Part shown: positions 1-8,832 of the stretch, in pieces
How positions within the stretch are numbered: position 1 is the first letter of the stretch
Layout: each line of letters starts with the position of its first letter
From: Ruegeria arenilitoris
GTDB lineage: Bacteria > Pseudomonadota > Alphaproteobacteria > Rhodobacterales > Rhodobacteraceae
Reading direction: 5' to 3'
Assembly: GCF_013035315.1 (NCBI RefSeq)
Contig: NZ_WQHP01000001.1
Location: 744,001 to 808,000 of the forward strand
DNA length: 64,000 bases
The notes under the pieces: model-generated
What the model was told of the DNA's origin: nothing
What the model saw: only the letters and a program-made list of their open reading frames with translations
Databases searched by the model: none
Program-made: the position numbers and the translations under genes

Positions 1-979
1 GGTTAATGCCGTAGAGCTGGTCGATCAGCGCTTCGATCCGGTTGTTGTGCAGGTGAAGACCATTCACCAACTCAACAATCTCGGAACGCAGCTTCTGATA
101 GGTCGCTTCGTCCTTGTCCGAGAAGGTGTCATCCTCGTTCAGCGTCGCCGAAATCCTGCTGTCCTGCATTTCCGACAACATGGCGAAGTCAGTCGAGATG
201 CGTTCCAGCGTGGTCAGAACTTGATCCTTGAGCGCGGCTTCCATCGCAGCCAGCGACATGTTGGCCTGATCGTCGTCGTCGTCATCGTCGTCGTTGTTCA
301 GCGGATTGCCATCGGCGTCCAGCTCAGGGCCTGTGTCCTTGGCCGGCTTGGCGGCTTGAACGGCCGAGGTATCGACAACCGGTTCTTCCACGTCGCCGTC
401 TTCGTCCATCTGGTTGCCGAAAGTGGCCTCCAGATCGATGACGTCGCGCAACAGAATGTCTTCGGACAGAAGTTCGTCATGCCAGATCGTGATCGCCTGG
501 AAGGTCAGCGGGCTTTCGCACAGACCGGCAATCATAGTGTTGCGGCCGGCCTCTATCCGCTTGGCGATGGCAATTTCGCCTTCACGGCTCAGCAATTCCA
601 CCGAGCCCATTTCGCGCAGATACATGCGGACGGGGTCGTCGGTGCGATCAAGCTTTTCGGTCGCCGCCCCGGCCAACGCAACCTCACGGTTGCTTTCTGT
701 CGTGGTAAGTTCGGTCGAGCCTTTGTTCTCTTCCTCTTCGGCCTCTTCATCTTCGATGATGTTGATGCCCATTTCGGACAGCATCGACATAACGTCTTCG
801 ATCTGTTCCGAACTGACCTGATCAGGCGGCAGAACCTGATTGAGCTGGTCGTAGGTGATGTAACCTCTCTCGCGAGCCTCGGCGATCATCTTCTTGACCT
901 GGGCCTGGCTCATGTCCAGCGAGATTTCCTGTTCCTGCTCTTCGGATTTGCGATCTTCGGTCGTGTCTTTGGCGGCCAT
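1..979 (-). CDS. rpoD: RNA polymerase primary sigma factor RpoD (N-terminal part, cut by window edge)
   Basis: Reading leftward from the ATG at 979 gives about 326 codons with no stop before the edge, so regions 2-4 lie outside the window. The N-terminus has a sigma region 1.1 (AQVKKMIAEARERGYITYDQLN), then region 1.2 with DPVRMYLREMG and SVELLSREGEIAIAKRIE, followed by the non-conserved acidic segment usual in primary sigma factors. That segment holds an uninterrupted run of seven Asp near residue 228. The protein directs RNA polymerase to housekeeping promoters. It lies directly downstream of dnaG on the same strand, the classic dnaG-rpoD arrangement. The reverse-strand ORFs over it are shadows. 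Confidence 0.96.
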   Translation of the reverse strand, partial: MAAKDTTEDRKSEEQEQEISLDMSQAQVKKMIAEARERGYITYDQLNQVLPPDQVSSEQIEDVMSMLSEMGINIIEDEEAEEEENKGSTELTTTESNREVALAGAATEKLDRTDDPVRMYLREMGSVELLSREGEIAIAKRIEAGRNTMIAGLCESPLTFQAITIWHDELLSEDILLRDVIDLEATFGNQMDEDGDVEEPVVDTSAVQAAKPAKDTGPELDADGNPLNNDDDDDDDDQANMSLAAMEAALKDQVLTTLERISTDFAMLSEMQDSRISATLNEDDTFSDKDEATYQKLRSEIVELVNGLHLHNNRIEALIDQLYGIN

Positions 980-1001
980 TCAATGCTCCTGCAGGGATGG
1001 G

Positions 1002-1022
1002 TGATTCGTTAGAACCGAATCA
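1002..1022. repeat. Small inverted repeat between dnaG and rpoD
   Basis: TGATTCG and CGAATCA are perfect 7-base arms around a 7-base loop, 23 bases upstream of the rpoD start. A further copy of GTGATTCG lies at about 1036. It could be an operator or a weak attenuator ahead of rpoD. There is no U-tract on either strand, so a terminator is not supported. Function unknown. Confidence 0.3.
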
Positions 1023-1093
1023 TTAGCGCGTAGAAGTGATTCGGCTACCCGTTTACCTGTTTTTCTTTTCCAGTGCCTTACGAAAACATCACT

Positions 1094-3040
1094 TTAGCGA
1101 CGTTTCCGTTCGAAATTGATGCCGGACATGATCGCCTTGAACGCGTCCTTCTCGTCGCGGTTGATTCGCGCACCGTTGTCGGCGATGTCGAACACCGCCC
1201 TGTCCTCATTCTGGCTGCGACTGGTACGGTTGCGCTCTTCGGCGGCTTGCGCCAGCCGATATGTCAGCGCCTCATAAGCCAGTTCAGAAAGTTCCTCGGC
1301 AGCTTCGGCAATCTCGGCATCCAACCCCCGGAGCGCTTTTATCTTTGCGAGTTCCTCGGCCAGTGTCATCTCGGCCTTTTCGACGTCGCCTGGTTTGAAC
1401 ACACAGGGGATTACTGCGACATGGCGAAGGGCCAGCAGGTTTTCAAGGACTTCGCCGCCTAAAGTTCCAATTATGTGGTCTTTCAGGTGATCCGGATCAT
1501 CAATCGCATGCCGCAGAATGGCCGCGCGCAAAGCTGCGTGGTCGGGATCATGGCACTCCATCTCTTCCAGCTCAGCTTCGAACTGGATCACGACGCTGGG
1601 GTTGAGGATGGCGATGGCGAGAATAGCTGCCTCGCGCATCCTAATATCTGCGTTGTCAGACGACGCCAGGAATGAGGCGCGCGCGCCGGGTGTAGCGGCA
1701 GGTTTTGGTTGCCACTTGCCGCGCGGCTGCCATTGACGGTTTTGCGGCTGCCGTTGCGGGCGGAACAACTGCCAGCGCAGGTCTTTGATCTCTTGCCCGT
1801 AATGCGACCGGATCGAGGGGTCGCGGATCAATTTAATCTTATCGCGCAGGGATTTATCCAGCGCTGCTTTTCGTTCCGGGCTATCGAACACCTTACCCTC
1901 GGTCTCGCGCTGCCACAGCAGTTTGACCATCGGGATTGCGTTTTCCAAGACTTCCTGCACGGCCCCCGGCCCATCGGCGCGCAACAGATCATCAGGGTCC
2001 TTGCCTTCGGGCATCAGCGCAAACCGAAGGGACTTTCCAGCCTCGAGCAGCGGCAAGGCCAGATCAACAGCGCGCATCGCAGCGCGGAGACCGGCGGTGT
2101 CGCCATCCAGCGCGATGATCGGCTCGTCAGAGATACGCCAAAGCAATTGTAACTGATGTTCGGTGATTGCCGTTCCCAGCGGTGCGACCGAGGCACCAAA
2201 TCCGGCTTCGGCCAGCGCGATCACATCCATATAACCTTCGGCCACGATCAAAGGCTGCCCTTTGCCCGCCGCCTGACGGGCGGGTCCGTGGTTGTACAGG
2301 CTGCGCCCTTTGTCGAACAACTCAGTCTCAGGAGAGTTCAGGTATTTCGCGTTATCATTAGGGTCCATCGCCCGACCGCCAAACGCAATACAGCGCCCTC
2401 GGGGGTCGCGGATCGGGTACATGATCCGGTTGCGAAACGTATCATAAGGCTTTTTGCCCTTGTTCGAGGGCTTGGCCAGACCCGCCCCAAGGATCAGATC
2501 CTCGGCTACGTTCTTGCCGCGCAAATGATCCCACAGGCCTTGCCACCCGTCCGGGGCAAAACCAATTTCCCATCGATCCAAAGCCTGCGCGTCCAGACCA
2601 CGACGAGTCAGGTAGTCTCGAGCCGCGCCCCCTGCCCCGGTCTTAAGCTGCAGGCGAAAGAACTGCACTGCCTGCTCCATGACCTCGGCCAGTTGCGAGC
2701 GGCGGTCCTGTTTTTCCTGCGCTTTGGGATCACGCGCAGGCATCGGCATCCCCGCCTCACGCGCCAGAATCTCGACCGCTTCGATGAACGAGACATTCTC
2801 AGTCTCCTTCACAAAACTGATCGCGTCACCTTTGGCGTGGCAGCCAAAGCAGTAATAGAAGCCCTTTTGGTCATCGACATGAAAGGATGCGGTCTTTTCA
2901 TGGTGAAACGGGCATGGTGCCCACATATCCCCCTTGCCCTGATTGGACTTGCGCTGATCCCACGTGACTTTTCGACCGACTACCTGAGACAGGCTGAGCC
3001 GGGTGCGAAGTTCATCGAGAAAACCGGGGGGCAAAGACAT
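1094..3040 (-). CDS. dnaG: DNA primase DnaG
   Basis: 648 aa, normal length. It synthesises RNA primers at the replication fork. The N-terminal CHC2 zinc-binding domain is visible, with Cys43, His46, Cys64 and Cys67 (CPFH ... CFGC). It is followed by the primase core and TOPRIM fold (LIVAEGYMDVIAL, with EGYMD as the acidic motif, and ALDGDTAG as the second metal site). The Ala/Glu-rich C-terminal part corresponds to the DnaB-interaction region. The start has a GCAGG element upstream. It is transcribed toward rpoD, 114 bases away, and a strong hairpin (3063-3092) separates it from the gene upstream. Confidence 0.97.
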   Translation of the reverse strand: MSLPPGFLDELRTRLSLSQVVGRKVTWDQRKSNQGKGDMWAPCPFHHEKTASFHVDDQKGFYYCFGCHAKGDAISFVKETENVSFIEAVEILAREAGMPMPARDPKAQEKQDRRSQLAEVMEQAVQFFRLQLKTGAGGAARDYLTRRGLDAQALDRWEIGFAPDGWQGLWDHLRGKNVAEDLILGAGLAKPSNKGKKPYDTFRNRIMYPIRDPRGRCIAFGGRAMDPNDNAKYLNSPETELFDKGRSLYNHGPARQAAGKGQPLIVAEGYMDVIALAEAGFGASVAPLGTAITEHQLQLLWRISDEPIIALDGDTAGLRAAMRAVDLALPLLEAGKSLRFALMPEGKDPDDLLRADGPGAVQEVLENAIPMVKLLWQRETEGKVFDSPERKAALDKSLRDKIKLIRDPSIRSHYGQEIKDLRWQLFRPQRQPQNRQWQPRGKWQPKPAATPGARASFLASSDNADIRMREAAILAIAILNPSVVIQFEAELEEMECHDPDHAALRAAILRHAIDDPDHLKDHIIGTLGGEVLENLLALRHVAVIPCVFKPGDVEKAEMTLAEELAKIKALRGLDAEIAEAAEELSELAYEALTYRLAQAAEERNRTSRSQNEDRAVFDIADNGARINRDEKDAFKAIMSGINFERKRR

Positions 3041-3062
3041 GGCCTAAACCTGCCAGAAATGG

Positions 3063-3092
3063 AAACGCTCGCCAAGGGACTGGCGAGCGTTT
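3063..3092 (-). terminator. Hairpin terminator between the small secreted-protein gene and dnaG
   Basis: AAACGCTCGCC and GGCGAGCGTTT pair perfectly over 11 bases around an 8-base loop. It follows the stop codon of the 98-aa gene (3121) and ends in TTTCC on the minus strand. It is the best intrinsic-terminator candidate in this part. Only about 22 bases separate it from the dnaG start, so it could also attenuate dnaG transcription. Confidence 0.65.
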
Positions 3093-3120
3093 GTCCACAA
3101 GGAAATGATTGCGCTGTGGA

Positions 3121-3417
3121 TTATTGCTGCAGGCACAGCTCTAGCCACGCCGCACCCAGATCTTTCTTGCGCACATCGCGCATCTTTTGCTCATAAACCC
3201 ACGGGGTGATCAGCGGGATCGCCGCGTTATAGTTCTCGGGCCAGGACGGGCTTGTTTCTGCAACCGCCTGCGGCACGTCACGTTCTTTGACCCGGTCCAG
3301 TCGGGCCTGCTGAATCGCCTTAACAACATCAGCCTGGTACTGGCAGCTTTGTTCCTTGGTCTCGGCGGCTGCCAAAGGTGTGGCCAGCAAAGCTGCAGCA
3401 AGGGCGATACGCAACAT
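3121..3417 (-). CDS. Small exported protein of unknown function
   Basis: 98 aa. Residues 1-18 form a clean Sec signal peptide (MLRIALAAALLATPLAAA with an AxA-type cleavage site), so the mature protein of about 80 aa should be periplasmic. The mature part has two Cys (after EQS near the N-terminus, and LELCLQQ at the C-terminus) that could form a disulfide. It is charged and helical, with no motif I recognise. It stands alone between gdh and dnaG and is followed by a strong hairpin terminator. Confidence 0.75.
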   Translation of the reverse strand: MLRIALAAALLATPLAAAETKEQSCQYQADVVKAIQQARLDRVKERDVPQAVAETSPSWPENYNAAIPLITPWVYEQKMRDVRKKDLGAAWLELCLQQ

Positions 3418-3520
3418 GGGGTACTCCGAAAATCGATTCTGTCACCGCAGCTTACCTGCCGCGGGCGTAAGCTGCCATTGGCGTTTTCATCGCATCGGGA
3501 TGTACACCCGCAAGTGTTTC

Positions 3521-3548
3521 GCGCAACCCGGTCAAAAGCGGATTGCGC
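3521..3548 (-). repeat. Inverted repeat downstream of glutamate dehydrogenase
   Basis: GCGCAACCC and GGATTGCGC can pair over 9 positions (one G-T) around a 10-base loop, just after the gdh stop codon. It may end the gdh transcript, but no run of U follows the stem. Confidence 0.35.
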
Positions 3549-3555
3549 GAGGCAT

Positions 3556-4986
3556 TTATAGCCCCTTGGCGCGATAGCTTTTCGCGACACGATCAATGGC
3601 CACGATATAAGCTGCAGTCCGCAGATCCTCGACATCGTCGCGGCTGTGCCAGACCTCACGCATGGACTGATAAGCAATGCGCATGGTGTCATCGAGCCCC
3701 GAACGCACCAGCTCGAGCTCATCCGCGCCTCTGAGATACTTGGACTTGAAGTCCGGCGACATCGACCAGGCATCACCCAGATAACGATCTAGCCGCTCCA
3801 GTTCACTGACGATCAGCTCGTGTCGCGCCTCTTCCTGACGGCGCTGCATTCGTCCAAAGCGGATATGGCTGAGGTTTTTGACCCACTCAAAGTAAGACAC
3901 CGTTACACCGCCGGCATTGGCGTACATGTCCGGAATGATGACTGTACCCTTCTTGCGCAAAATCTCATCCGCACCGGCAGTGACCGGACCATTTGCCGCC
4001 TCGATAATCAAAGGCGCCTTGATGCGTTCGGCGTTGGACAGGTTGATAACCCCCTCCAAGGCTGCCGGGATCAGAATGTCGCAGTCTTCTTCCAGAACGG
4101 CAGTACCCTCGGCCGAATGGGTCGCATCCGGATAGTCGCTGACACCACCATGTTTGATGATCCATTGACGCACCGACTCGACGTCGATTCCTTCGGGATT
4201 GTATAGCGCTCCGTCCCATTCGATGATGCCGACGATTTTCGAGCCATCCTCCTCGCTCAGGAACTTTGCGGCGTGGTAACCCACATTCCCGAGGCCCTGA
4301 ACGATGACACGTTTGCCATCCAACTTGCCGGAAAGTCCGGCCTTTTGAATGTCTTCCGGATGGCGGAAGAACTCACGCAGGGCGTATTGGATACCACGGC
4401 CAGTCGCTTCGACACGACCCGCGATGCCACCGGCATTCAACGGTTTACCTGTCACACAGGCCCGCGAGTTAATGTCCGTAGTGTTCATCCGCGCGTACTG
4501 ATCAGCCATCCAAGCCATCTCACGTTCCCCCGTTCCCATGTCAGGGGCCGGTACGTTCTGAGACGGGTTGATCAGATCCCGCTTGGCCAATTCATAGGCA
4601 AAGCGTCGTGTGATCTGCTCTAGTTCATGCTCCTCATATTTTCTGGGGTCGATGCAAAGCCCGCCCTTGGACCCGCCAAACGGCGTTTCAACCAAAGCGC
4701 ATTTGTATGTCATCAGCGCTGCCAGCGCCTCAACCTCGTCCTGATTCACGGCGGTGGCATAGCGAATGCCGCCCTTCACGGGTTCCATATGTTCGGAATG
4801 AACCGAGCGGTAACCGGTGAACGTGTGGATATCGCCGCGAAGCCGAACACCAAACCGCACCGTGTAGGTGGCGTTGCAGACCCGAATCTTTTCCTCCAAC
4901 CCCGGAGGCAAATCCATCAGGGACGCCGCCCTGTTAAACATCAAGTCTACACTTTGGCGAAAGCTGGGTTCGTTGTTGGGCGTCAT
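3556..4986 (-). CDS. gdhA: Glutamate dehydrogenase (Glu/Leu/Phe/Val family)
   Basis: 476 aa from the ATG at 4986. GGAGG sits 5 bases upstream of this ATG, and an in-frame extension to 5166 has no such site and is rejected. The protein interconverts glutamate with 2-oxoglutarate and ammonia. Visible family features are the glycine-rich lysine loop PFGGSKGGL, the NVPAPDMGTG segment, the Rossmann NAD(P)-binding turn VQGLGNVGYHAA, and the conserved AANGPVT and YANAGGVTVSYFEW segments. It is monocistronic, with a 324-base spacer to the divergent tad-like genes. Cofactor preference cannot be told from sequence by eye. Family sure; exact substrate likely glutamate. Confidence 0.93.
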   Translation of the reverse strand: MTPNNEPSFRQSVDLMFNRAASLMDLPPGLEEKIRVCNATYTVRFGVRLRGDIHTFTGYRSVHSEHMEPVKGGIRYATAVNQDEVEALAALMTYKCALVETPFGGSKGGLCIDPRKYEEHELEQITRRFAYELAKRDLINPSQNVPAPDMGTGEREMAWMADQYARMNTTDINSRACVTGKPLNAGGIAGRVEATGRGIQYALREFFRHPEDIQKAGLSGKLDGKRVIVQGLGNVGYHAAKFLSEEDGSKIVGIIEWDGALYNPEGIDVESVRQWIIKHGGVSDYPDATHSAEGTAVLEEDCDILIPAALEGVINLSNAERIKAPLIIEAANGPVTAGADEILRKKGTVIIPDMYANAGGVTVSYFEWVKNLSHIRFGRMQRRQEEARHELIVSELERLDRYLGDAWSMSPDFKSKYLRGADELELVRSGLDDTMRIAYQSMREVWHSRDDVEDLRTAAYIVAIDRVAKSYRAKGL

Positions 4987-5310
4987 GTGATCCTCCGTGC
5001 CAGTGAACGCAAAGCGTTCTGACGTTTTGTCGCACCCATTGTCTAAACGATCAATATTTAAGCAAAGATAAAACGCGGAATCCTGCGAAAGACCCGCAGT
5101 TCCGGCTGAGTCGCAACTTCCCTCCAAACCGCCAAAATTGTCGCCGCAGAGAAAACAGAACCCCACAAAGTCATGAAATTATCCCCAGTCCGCCCGGAAA
5201 CTAGCCAATTCCCTGGCAGTTTTGCCCAATTCACGCCACGTTTCACCGTTAATTTTCCAACGTTAACTTTTCCTTAGCAGTTTGAGTGTCTGCTCAGCGA
5301 GGTCGGCAAT
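4987..5310. other. Spacer between gdh and the tad-like genes
   Basis: 324 bases, relatively A+T-rich toward the right, that must hold the divergent promoters. The only structure I see is a perfect inverted repeat, GAACGC-AAA-GCGTTC, at 5005-5019, 19-33 bases upstream of the gdh start codon. It could be an operator. GAGG at about 5297 is the ribosome site for the tadG-like gene. No convincing small ORF or RNA. Confidence 0.5.
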
Positions 5311-7077
5311 ATGGCAATGCGCGTATTTGAGTGCGGGACTAAAAACTTGAAAAATGCGAGCTCTTCAACTCGGCGTTTCGCGAGAGACGAAGAGGGCGGA
5401 GTATTCACCATTTTCGTGGCTCTAGGATTTCTGCTCATCTTTGCAACTGCAGGCATCGGCGTAGACATCATGAACTTTGAACGCGACCGAGCGAGCCTGC
5501 AAGGCACTCTGGACCGCGCAGTTCTTGCTGCAGCTAACGTCAAGCAGAAGCTCCCGCCTAAAGAGGTGGTAAAGTCCTATATTGAAAAATCTGACGTGCG
5601 CGGGAAACTTTCAGAAGAGCCAATAGTTGAAGAGGGTATAGGATCTAGAAAGGTCACGGCCAAGGCAGAAGTCGACGTCAAAATGCATTTCTTGCATTTC
5701 TTTGGTTATCCAGAACTGACAGCCGCGGCTGCAAGCGTCGCGGAAGAGGCTATCGGCTCAATCGAAATTGCACTGGTACTTGATATCTCGGGCTCTATGA
5801 GTTGGGATTCGGCAACGGCGAACAAATCAAAAATTGCTGCCTTGCGAGAAGCCGCCGTGGAGTTCGTAGATACGATTTATGCAGAAGAAGATCCTGATAA
5901 AATTTCAATCTCAATTATTCCTTACAACAATCAGGTGAATGCCAGTGCAAATATTCTGGACAAAATGTCCGGAGTGACGCGCGAGCATACCTATTCCAAT
6001 TGCGTGGACTTCAAAGAGTCGCAGTTTGGGGAAGTTTTCCTAGACCCAACCAAACCACTTAACCGAACAGCGCATTTCGACCGAAGAAACTATCGGGACA
6101 ATTACAATAGCGAATTCCACAGTTCGTCGGTCTGCACCACTCGAGCAGGCAGCGCTATAACACCAATGACTAATGTTATTGCTGACCTGCACAAACAGAT
6201 CAATGCAATGACACCTGGCGGAAACACATCGATTGATATCGGGGTAAAATGGGGGGCCGCGCTGTTGGACCCCGCGTTTCAACCTGTGATCGGGCGACTT
6301 GCAAATCAGAACGTAGACCCGAATTTAAACATTGATCCAGATACCGGTCTCGTCGTTGGGACCAATGAAGAGCCCAAAAAGGTCGTGCCTCCGGTGTTTA
6401 ATAACCGGCCGGTAGCGTACGACACTAACGTCAAAAAGATCATGGTTGTTATGACCGACGGTGAAAACACAGAAAACTGGGTGCTAGACGAAGATTTGCG
6501 TGATGGGGCCTCTGATGTTTGGTTCAACTCTGATCCAGTTATTGGAGAAGTTTGCAGATATTACTCAGGCTATGGAACATATTGCCGTGATGAAATTATC
6601 CACGACAATGAATACAGCGTTCGCACTTCCACAGATCCGGATCTCTATTACTGGACCCGGCAGGAGTTGGAAGATCAGACTGAACCCTACGGAGGTGCAG
6701 ACAAAAATACACGCTTGACCTATCCCCAATTGTGGAACCGCGTAAACTTGGACTGGAACGCTCGGTATAACTATGCGTGGCAGGACAACAATAACAGGAA
6801 CTGGTACTCGCGAGCGTTTTCCACGACCCAAAGAACGACCAAAGACACGCGGCTAAACAACATCTGCTCCAAGCTCAAAGCAAAGAATGTTGACATCTAT
6901 GGAATCGCTTTTGAGGCTCCGGACGTCGGCGTTACCGCGATCAAAAACTGCTCGAGCGGCGAAGGTTTCTTTTTCCCTGTAAACGACGGCGGGTCGTTGG
7001 GCGCTCAACAACTGACGTTGAAGCAGGTGTTTCAGACCATTGCAGTATCGATAAAACGCCTGAGGCTGACGCTATGA
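5311..7077 (+). CDS. TadG-like pilus assembly protein with vWA domain
   Basis: 588 aa. The N-terminus has a charged segment, then the TadE/TadG signature, a Glu before a hydrophobic helix (EEGGVFTIFVALGFLLIF, about 27-45). The region after it (about 50-80) resembles TadG. A von Willebrand A domain follows: DISGS at 158-162 is the MIDAS metal motif and VVMTDGEN lies downstream. Such proteins are secreted partners of the Tad/Flp pilus. A long insertion rich in Asn, Tyr and Trp (about 380-500) is unusual. It overlaps the next gene by 4 bases, and base composition is clearly lower in G+C than flanking genes. The core tad genes (ATPase, secretin) are not in the window. Confidence 0.82.
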   Translation: MAMRVFECGTKNLKNASSSTRRFARDEEGGVFTIFVALGFLLIFATAGIGVDIMNFERDRASLQGTLDRAVLAAANVKQKLPPKEVVKSYIEKSDVRGKLSEEPIVEEGIGSRKVTAKAEVDVKMHFLHFFGYPELTAAAASVAEEAIGSIEIALVLDISGSMSWDSATANKSKIAALREAAVEFVDTIYAEEDPDKISISIIPYNNQVNASANILDKMSGVTREHTYSNCVDFKESQFGEVFLDPTKPLNRTAHFDRRNYRDNYNSEFHSSSVCTTRAGSAITPMTNVIADLHKQINAMTPGGNTSIDIGVKWGAALLDPAFQPVIGRLANQNVDPNLNIDPDTGLVVGTNEEPKKVVPPVFNNRPVAYDTNVKKIMVVMTDGENTENWVLDEDLRDGASDVWFNSDPVIGEVCRYYSGYGTYCRDEIIHDNEYSVRTSTDPDLYYWTRQELEDQTEPYGGADKNTRLTYPQLWNRVNLDWNARYNYAWQDNNNRNWYSRAFSTTQRTTKDTRLNNICSKLKAKNVDIYGIAFEAPDVGVTAIKNCSSGEGFFFPVNDGGSLGAQQLTLKQVFQTIAVSIKRLRLTL

Positions 7078-7607
7078 TCCAGAAAGCACTGGCAAGAGTG
7101 ACTCGTTTCAAACGGGACGAACACGGAGGTGTGACCGTTGAGTTCGCCATACTGTTCCCTCTTTACATGTTCATCATTTTGGCCGTGATCGAATATGCAC
7201 TGGTCACAATTCAACAAGCCATGCTCGAACGGTCGATGGATCTGGTCGTCCGAGATATCCGGCTCGGGATCAACTTGCCCGATACAGAACATGACACGAT
7301 CAAAGAAGCCATTTGCGGCAATATGGTTGTAATGCGGAATTGTTCGAACAACCTACTTTTAGAGATGATTGTTCAGGACCCTTACAGCGGAATTAACTTT
7401 CCTCTCGAAGCGACCTGTATAGACCGACAGGAAGAGGCCCAACCTGTAACCGAATTTCAAAACGGTGGATCGAATGCGCTCATGATTTTACGCGCATGTG
7501 CACAGGTTGATCCCTTGTTCCCGACAACCGAAATAGGCCGGACGATGTCAGGCGATGATGACCTAATCTCACTTACGTCGACAACAACCTTTGTTCAGGA
7601 GCCATGA
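7074..7607 (+). CDS. TadE-like minor pilin/pseudopilin
   Basis: 177 aa. The basic start is followed by GGVTVEFAILFPLYMFIILAVIEYAL, the TadE-like signature with Glu at position 5 of the hydrophobic stretch. This suits processing by a prepilin peptidase and insertion in the inner membrane. The remainder is periplasmic and contains several Cys. It is translationally coupled (ATGA) to the vWA gene upstream and followed at once by a second TadE-like gene. Confidence 0.82.
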   Translation: MIQKALARVTRFKRDEHGGVTVEFAILFPLYMFIILAVIEYALVTIQQAMLERSMDLVVRDIRLGINLPDTEHDTIKEAICGNMVVMRNCSNNLLLEMIVQDPYSGINFPLEATCIDRQEEAQPVTEFQNGGSNALMILRACAQVDPLFPTTEIGRTMSGDDDLISLTSTTTFVQEP

Positions 7608-7608
7608 C

Positions 7609-8247
7609 ATGACGCGTTTTTTCTCACGCTTCCGACGCTCCTTAGGTATCTTTGCAGTTCGGGAAAATGGTAGCCTGTCCTTGGAAACGGCATTGATTTT
7701 TCCGGTTCTGGTATGGGCAATAACGCTTACATACACCTACTTTGACGGATTTCGCGAAAGCACCGCCAACCTCAAAGCAGCATTCACAATAAGCGACTTG
7801 ATCTCGCGTGAAGGTGAAAGAGAAGTAACCGACACCTACGCGACGTCCATGTATTTGTTGTTCAACCGAATGGTGGGCAGCAATTCACCCTTACAGATGC
7901 GTCTGACTGTGATAACTTATATTGCACCTGATGAAGATACTGGTACTGAAGAGGACTTTATCGTCAATTGGTCGACGCATTGCGGTTATCAAGGAATCTG
8001 GACCGACGACAACGTCAAACCCCTGGCCGACAGGCTGCCGGCGATGGCGAACTTGGACACGTTGATCATCGTTGAAACGTCCAAAGAGTATGTGCCGCGT
8101 TTGAACACAAGCTGGCTGACCAAAGACTACGTATTCGATAACTTCGTTTTCTCGCGACCGCGCTTTGTACCTATTGTCAAAGGGACGCCGTCTACTCAGT
8201 TTTGTGCTGATGCTTCTGCGCTAGCTCAGACAGCCCCTGGAGCATGA
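7609..8247 (+). CDS. TadE-like protein, second copy
   Basis: 212 aa from the ATG at 7609, preceded by AGGAG; a TTG start six codons upstream is less likely. It has the pattern NGSLSLETALIFPVLVWAITLTY, again a Glu within the first residues of a hydrophobic helix, then a periplasmic domain. It is the third gene of the tad-like set and its 3' end overlaps the convergent gene at 8192 by 56 bases. The shared lower G+C suggests the trio moved or evolved as a unit. Confidence 0.8.
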   Translation: MTRFFSRFRRSLGIFAVRENGSLSLETALIFPVLVWAITLTYTYFDGFRESTANLKAAFTISDLISREGEREVTDTYATSMYLLFNRMVGSNSPLQMRLTVITYIAPDEDTGTEEDFIVNWSTHCGYQGIWTDDNVKPLADRLPAMANLDTLIIVETSKEYVPRLNTSWLTKDYVFDNFVFSRPRFVPIVKGTPSTQFCADASALAQTAPGA

Positions 8248-8674
8248 ATTTGGTTTCGGCGGCCGTGGTCAGGCCGCCCACGCCAACCCGGCGCCCTAAC
8301 CGCCACCACAACCCAGGTGCCCAGCTGTTGCCCGCCTTTTCTTTGGTTTTTAGCAAGAACCCATTTGAAGGCTTGAACGCAAACACGCCTTGATCGATGG
8401 CTTCGATATCTTCGATCCGTGCGATCAGACGCCCTGTCCCTGTTCTGAGCTCAGTTTCCGTCAGTTCAATCCAGTCGCTTGTGGCATGCCACATCTGATA
8501 GGCCAACCAGAACGACGCCCCACCAACAACCAGCAGAAACACCTGCCAGACCGGCTCTGGCGGCGTGGCAAGGGCGACATAGATGACCAGAACGCCCACG
8601 GTAGACAGCATTCCCACACCCAACCATCGTCTTGGTGATGATGGGCGGACCGTGGCCAGAATTTCCTGTTGCAT
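8192..8674 (-). CDS. Membrane protein of unknown function
   Basis: 160 aa from the ATG at 8674, after an Arg-rich leader. Two hydrophobic segments at about 18-60 (LGVGMLSTVGVLVIYVAL and VFLLVVGGASFWLAYQMW) form a membrane hairpin. A soluble C-terminal part follows with alternating strands (WIELTETELRTGTGRLI, then FKPSNGFLLKTKEK) resembling a small PH-like or bPH domain. That resemblance is an inference. The 3' end overlaps the TadE-like gene convergently. Function not known. Confidence 0.72.
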   Translation of the reverse strand: MQQEILATVRPSSPRRWLGVGMLSTVGVLVIYVALATPPEPVWQVFLLVVGGASFWLAYQMWHATSDWIELTETELRTGTGRLIARIEDIEAIDQGVFAFKPSNGFLLKTKEKAGNSWAPGLWWRLGRRVGVGGLTTAAETKFMLQGLSELAQKHQHKTE

Positions 8675-8832
8675 TGGCGTTCCCTGCTCTGTTTCGGATG
8701 GGTTTAGCCGCTTTGCGCGACAAAAAACAGAGGGCAGCGCCCTGCGAATTTGCGCACAGTCCCCGTGTTTGCACGCAAATTGACGCAGATGGCGCACAGC
8801 ATACATGATCCTCACAACTTCAGGAGGCCACC

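Noticed and set aside
47-1012. 321-codon plus-strand ORF over rpoD
   Set aside because: It is the antisense shadow of the RpoD reading frame, which shows clear sigma region 1 motifs; the plus ORF has no recognisable domain.
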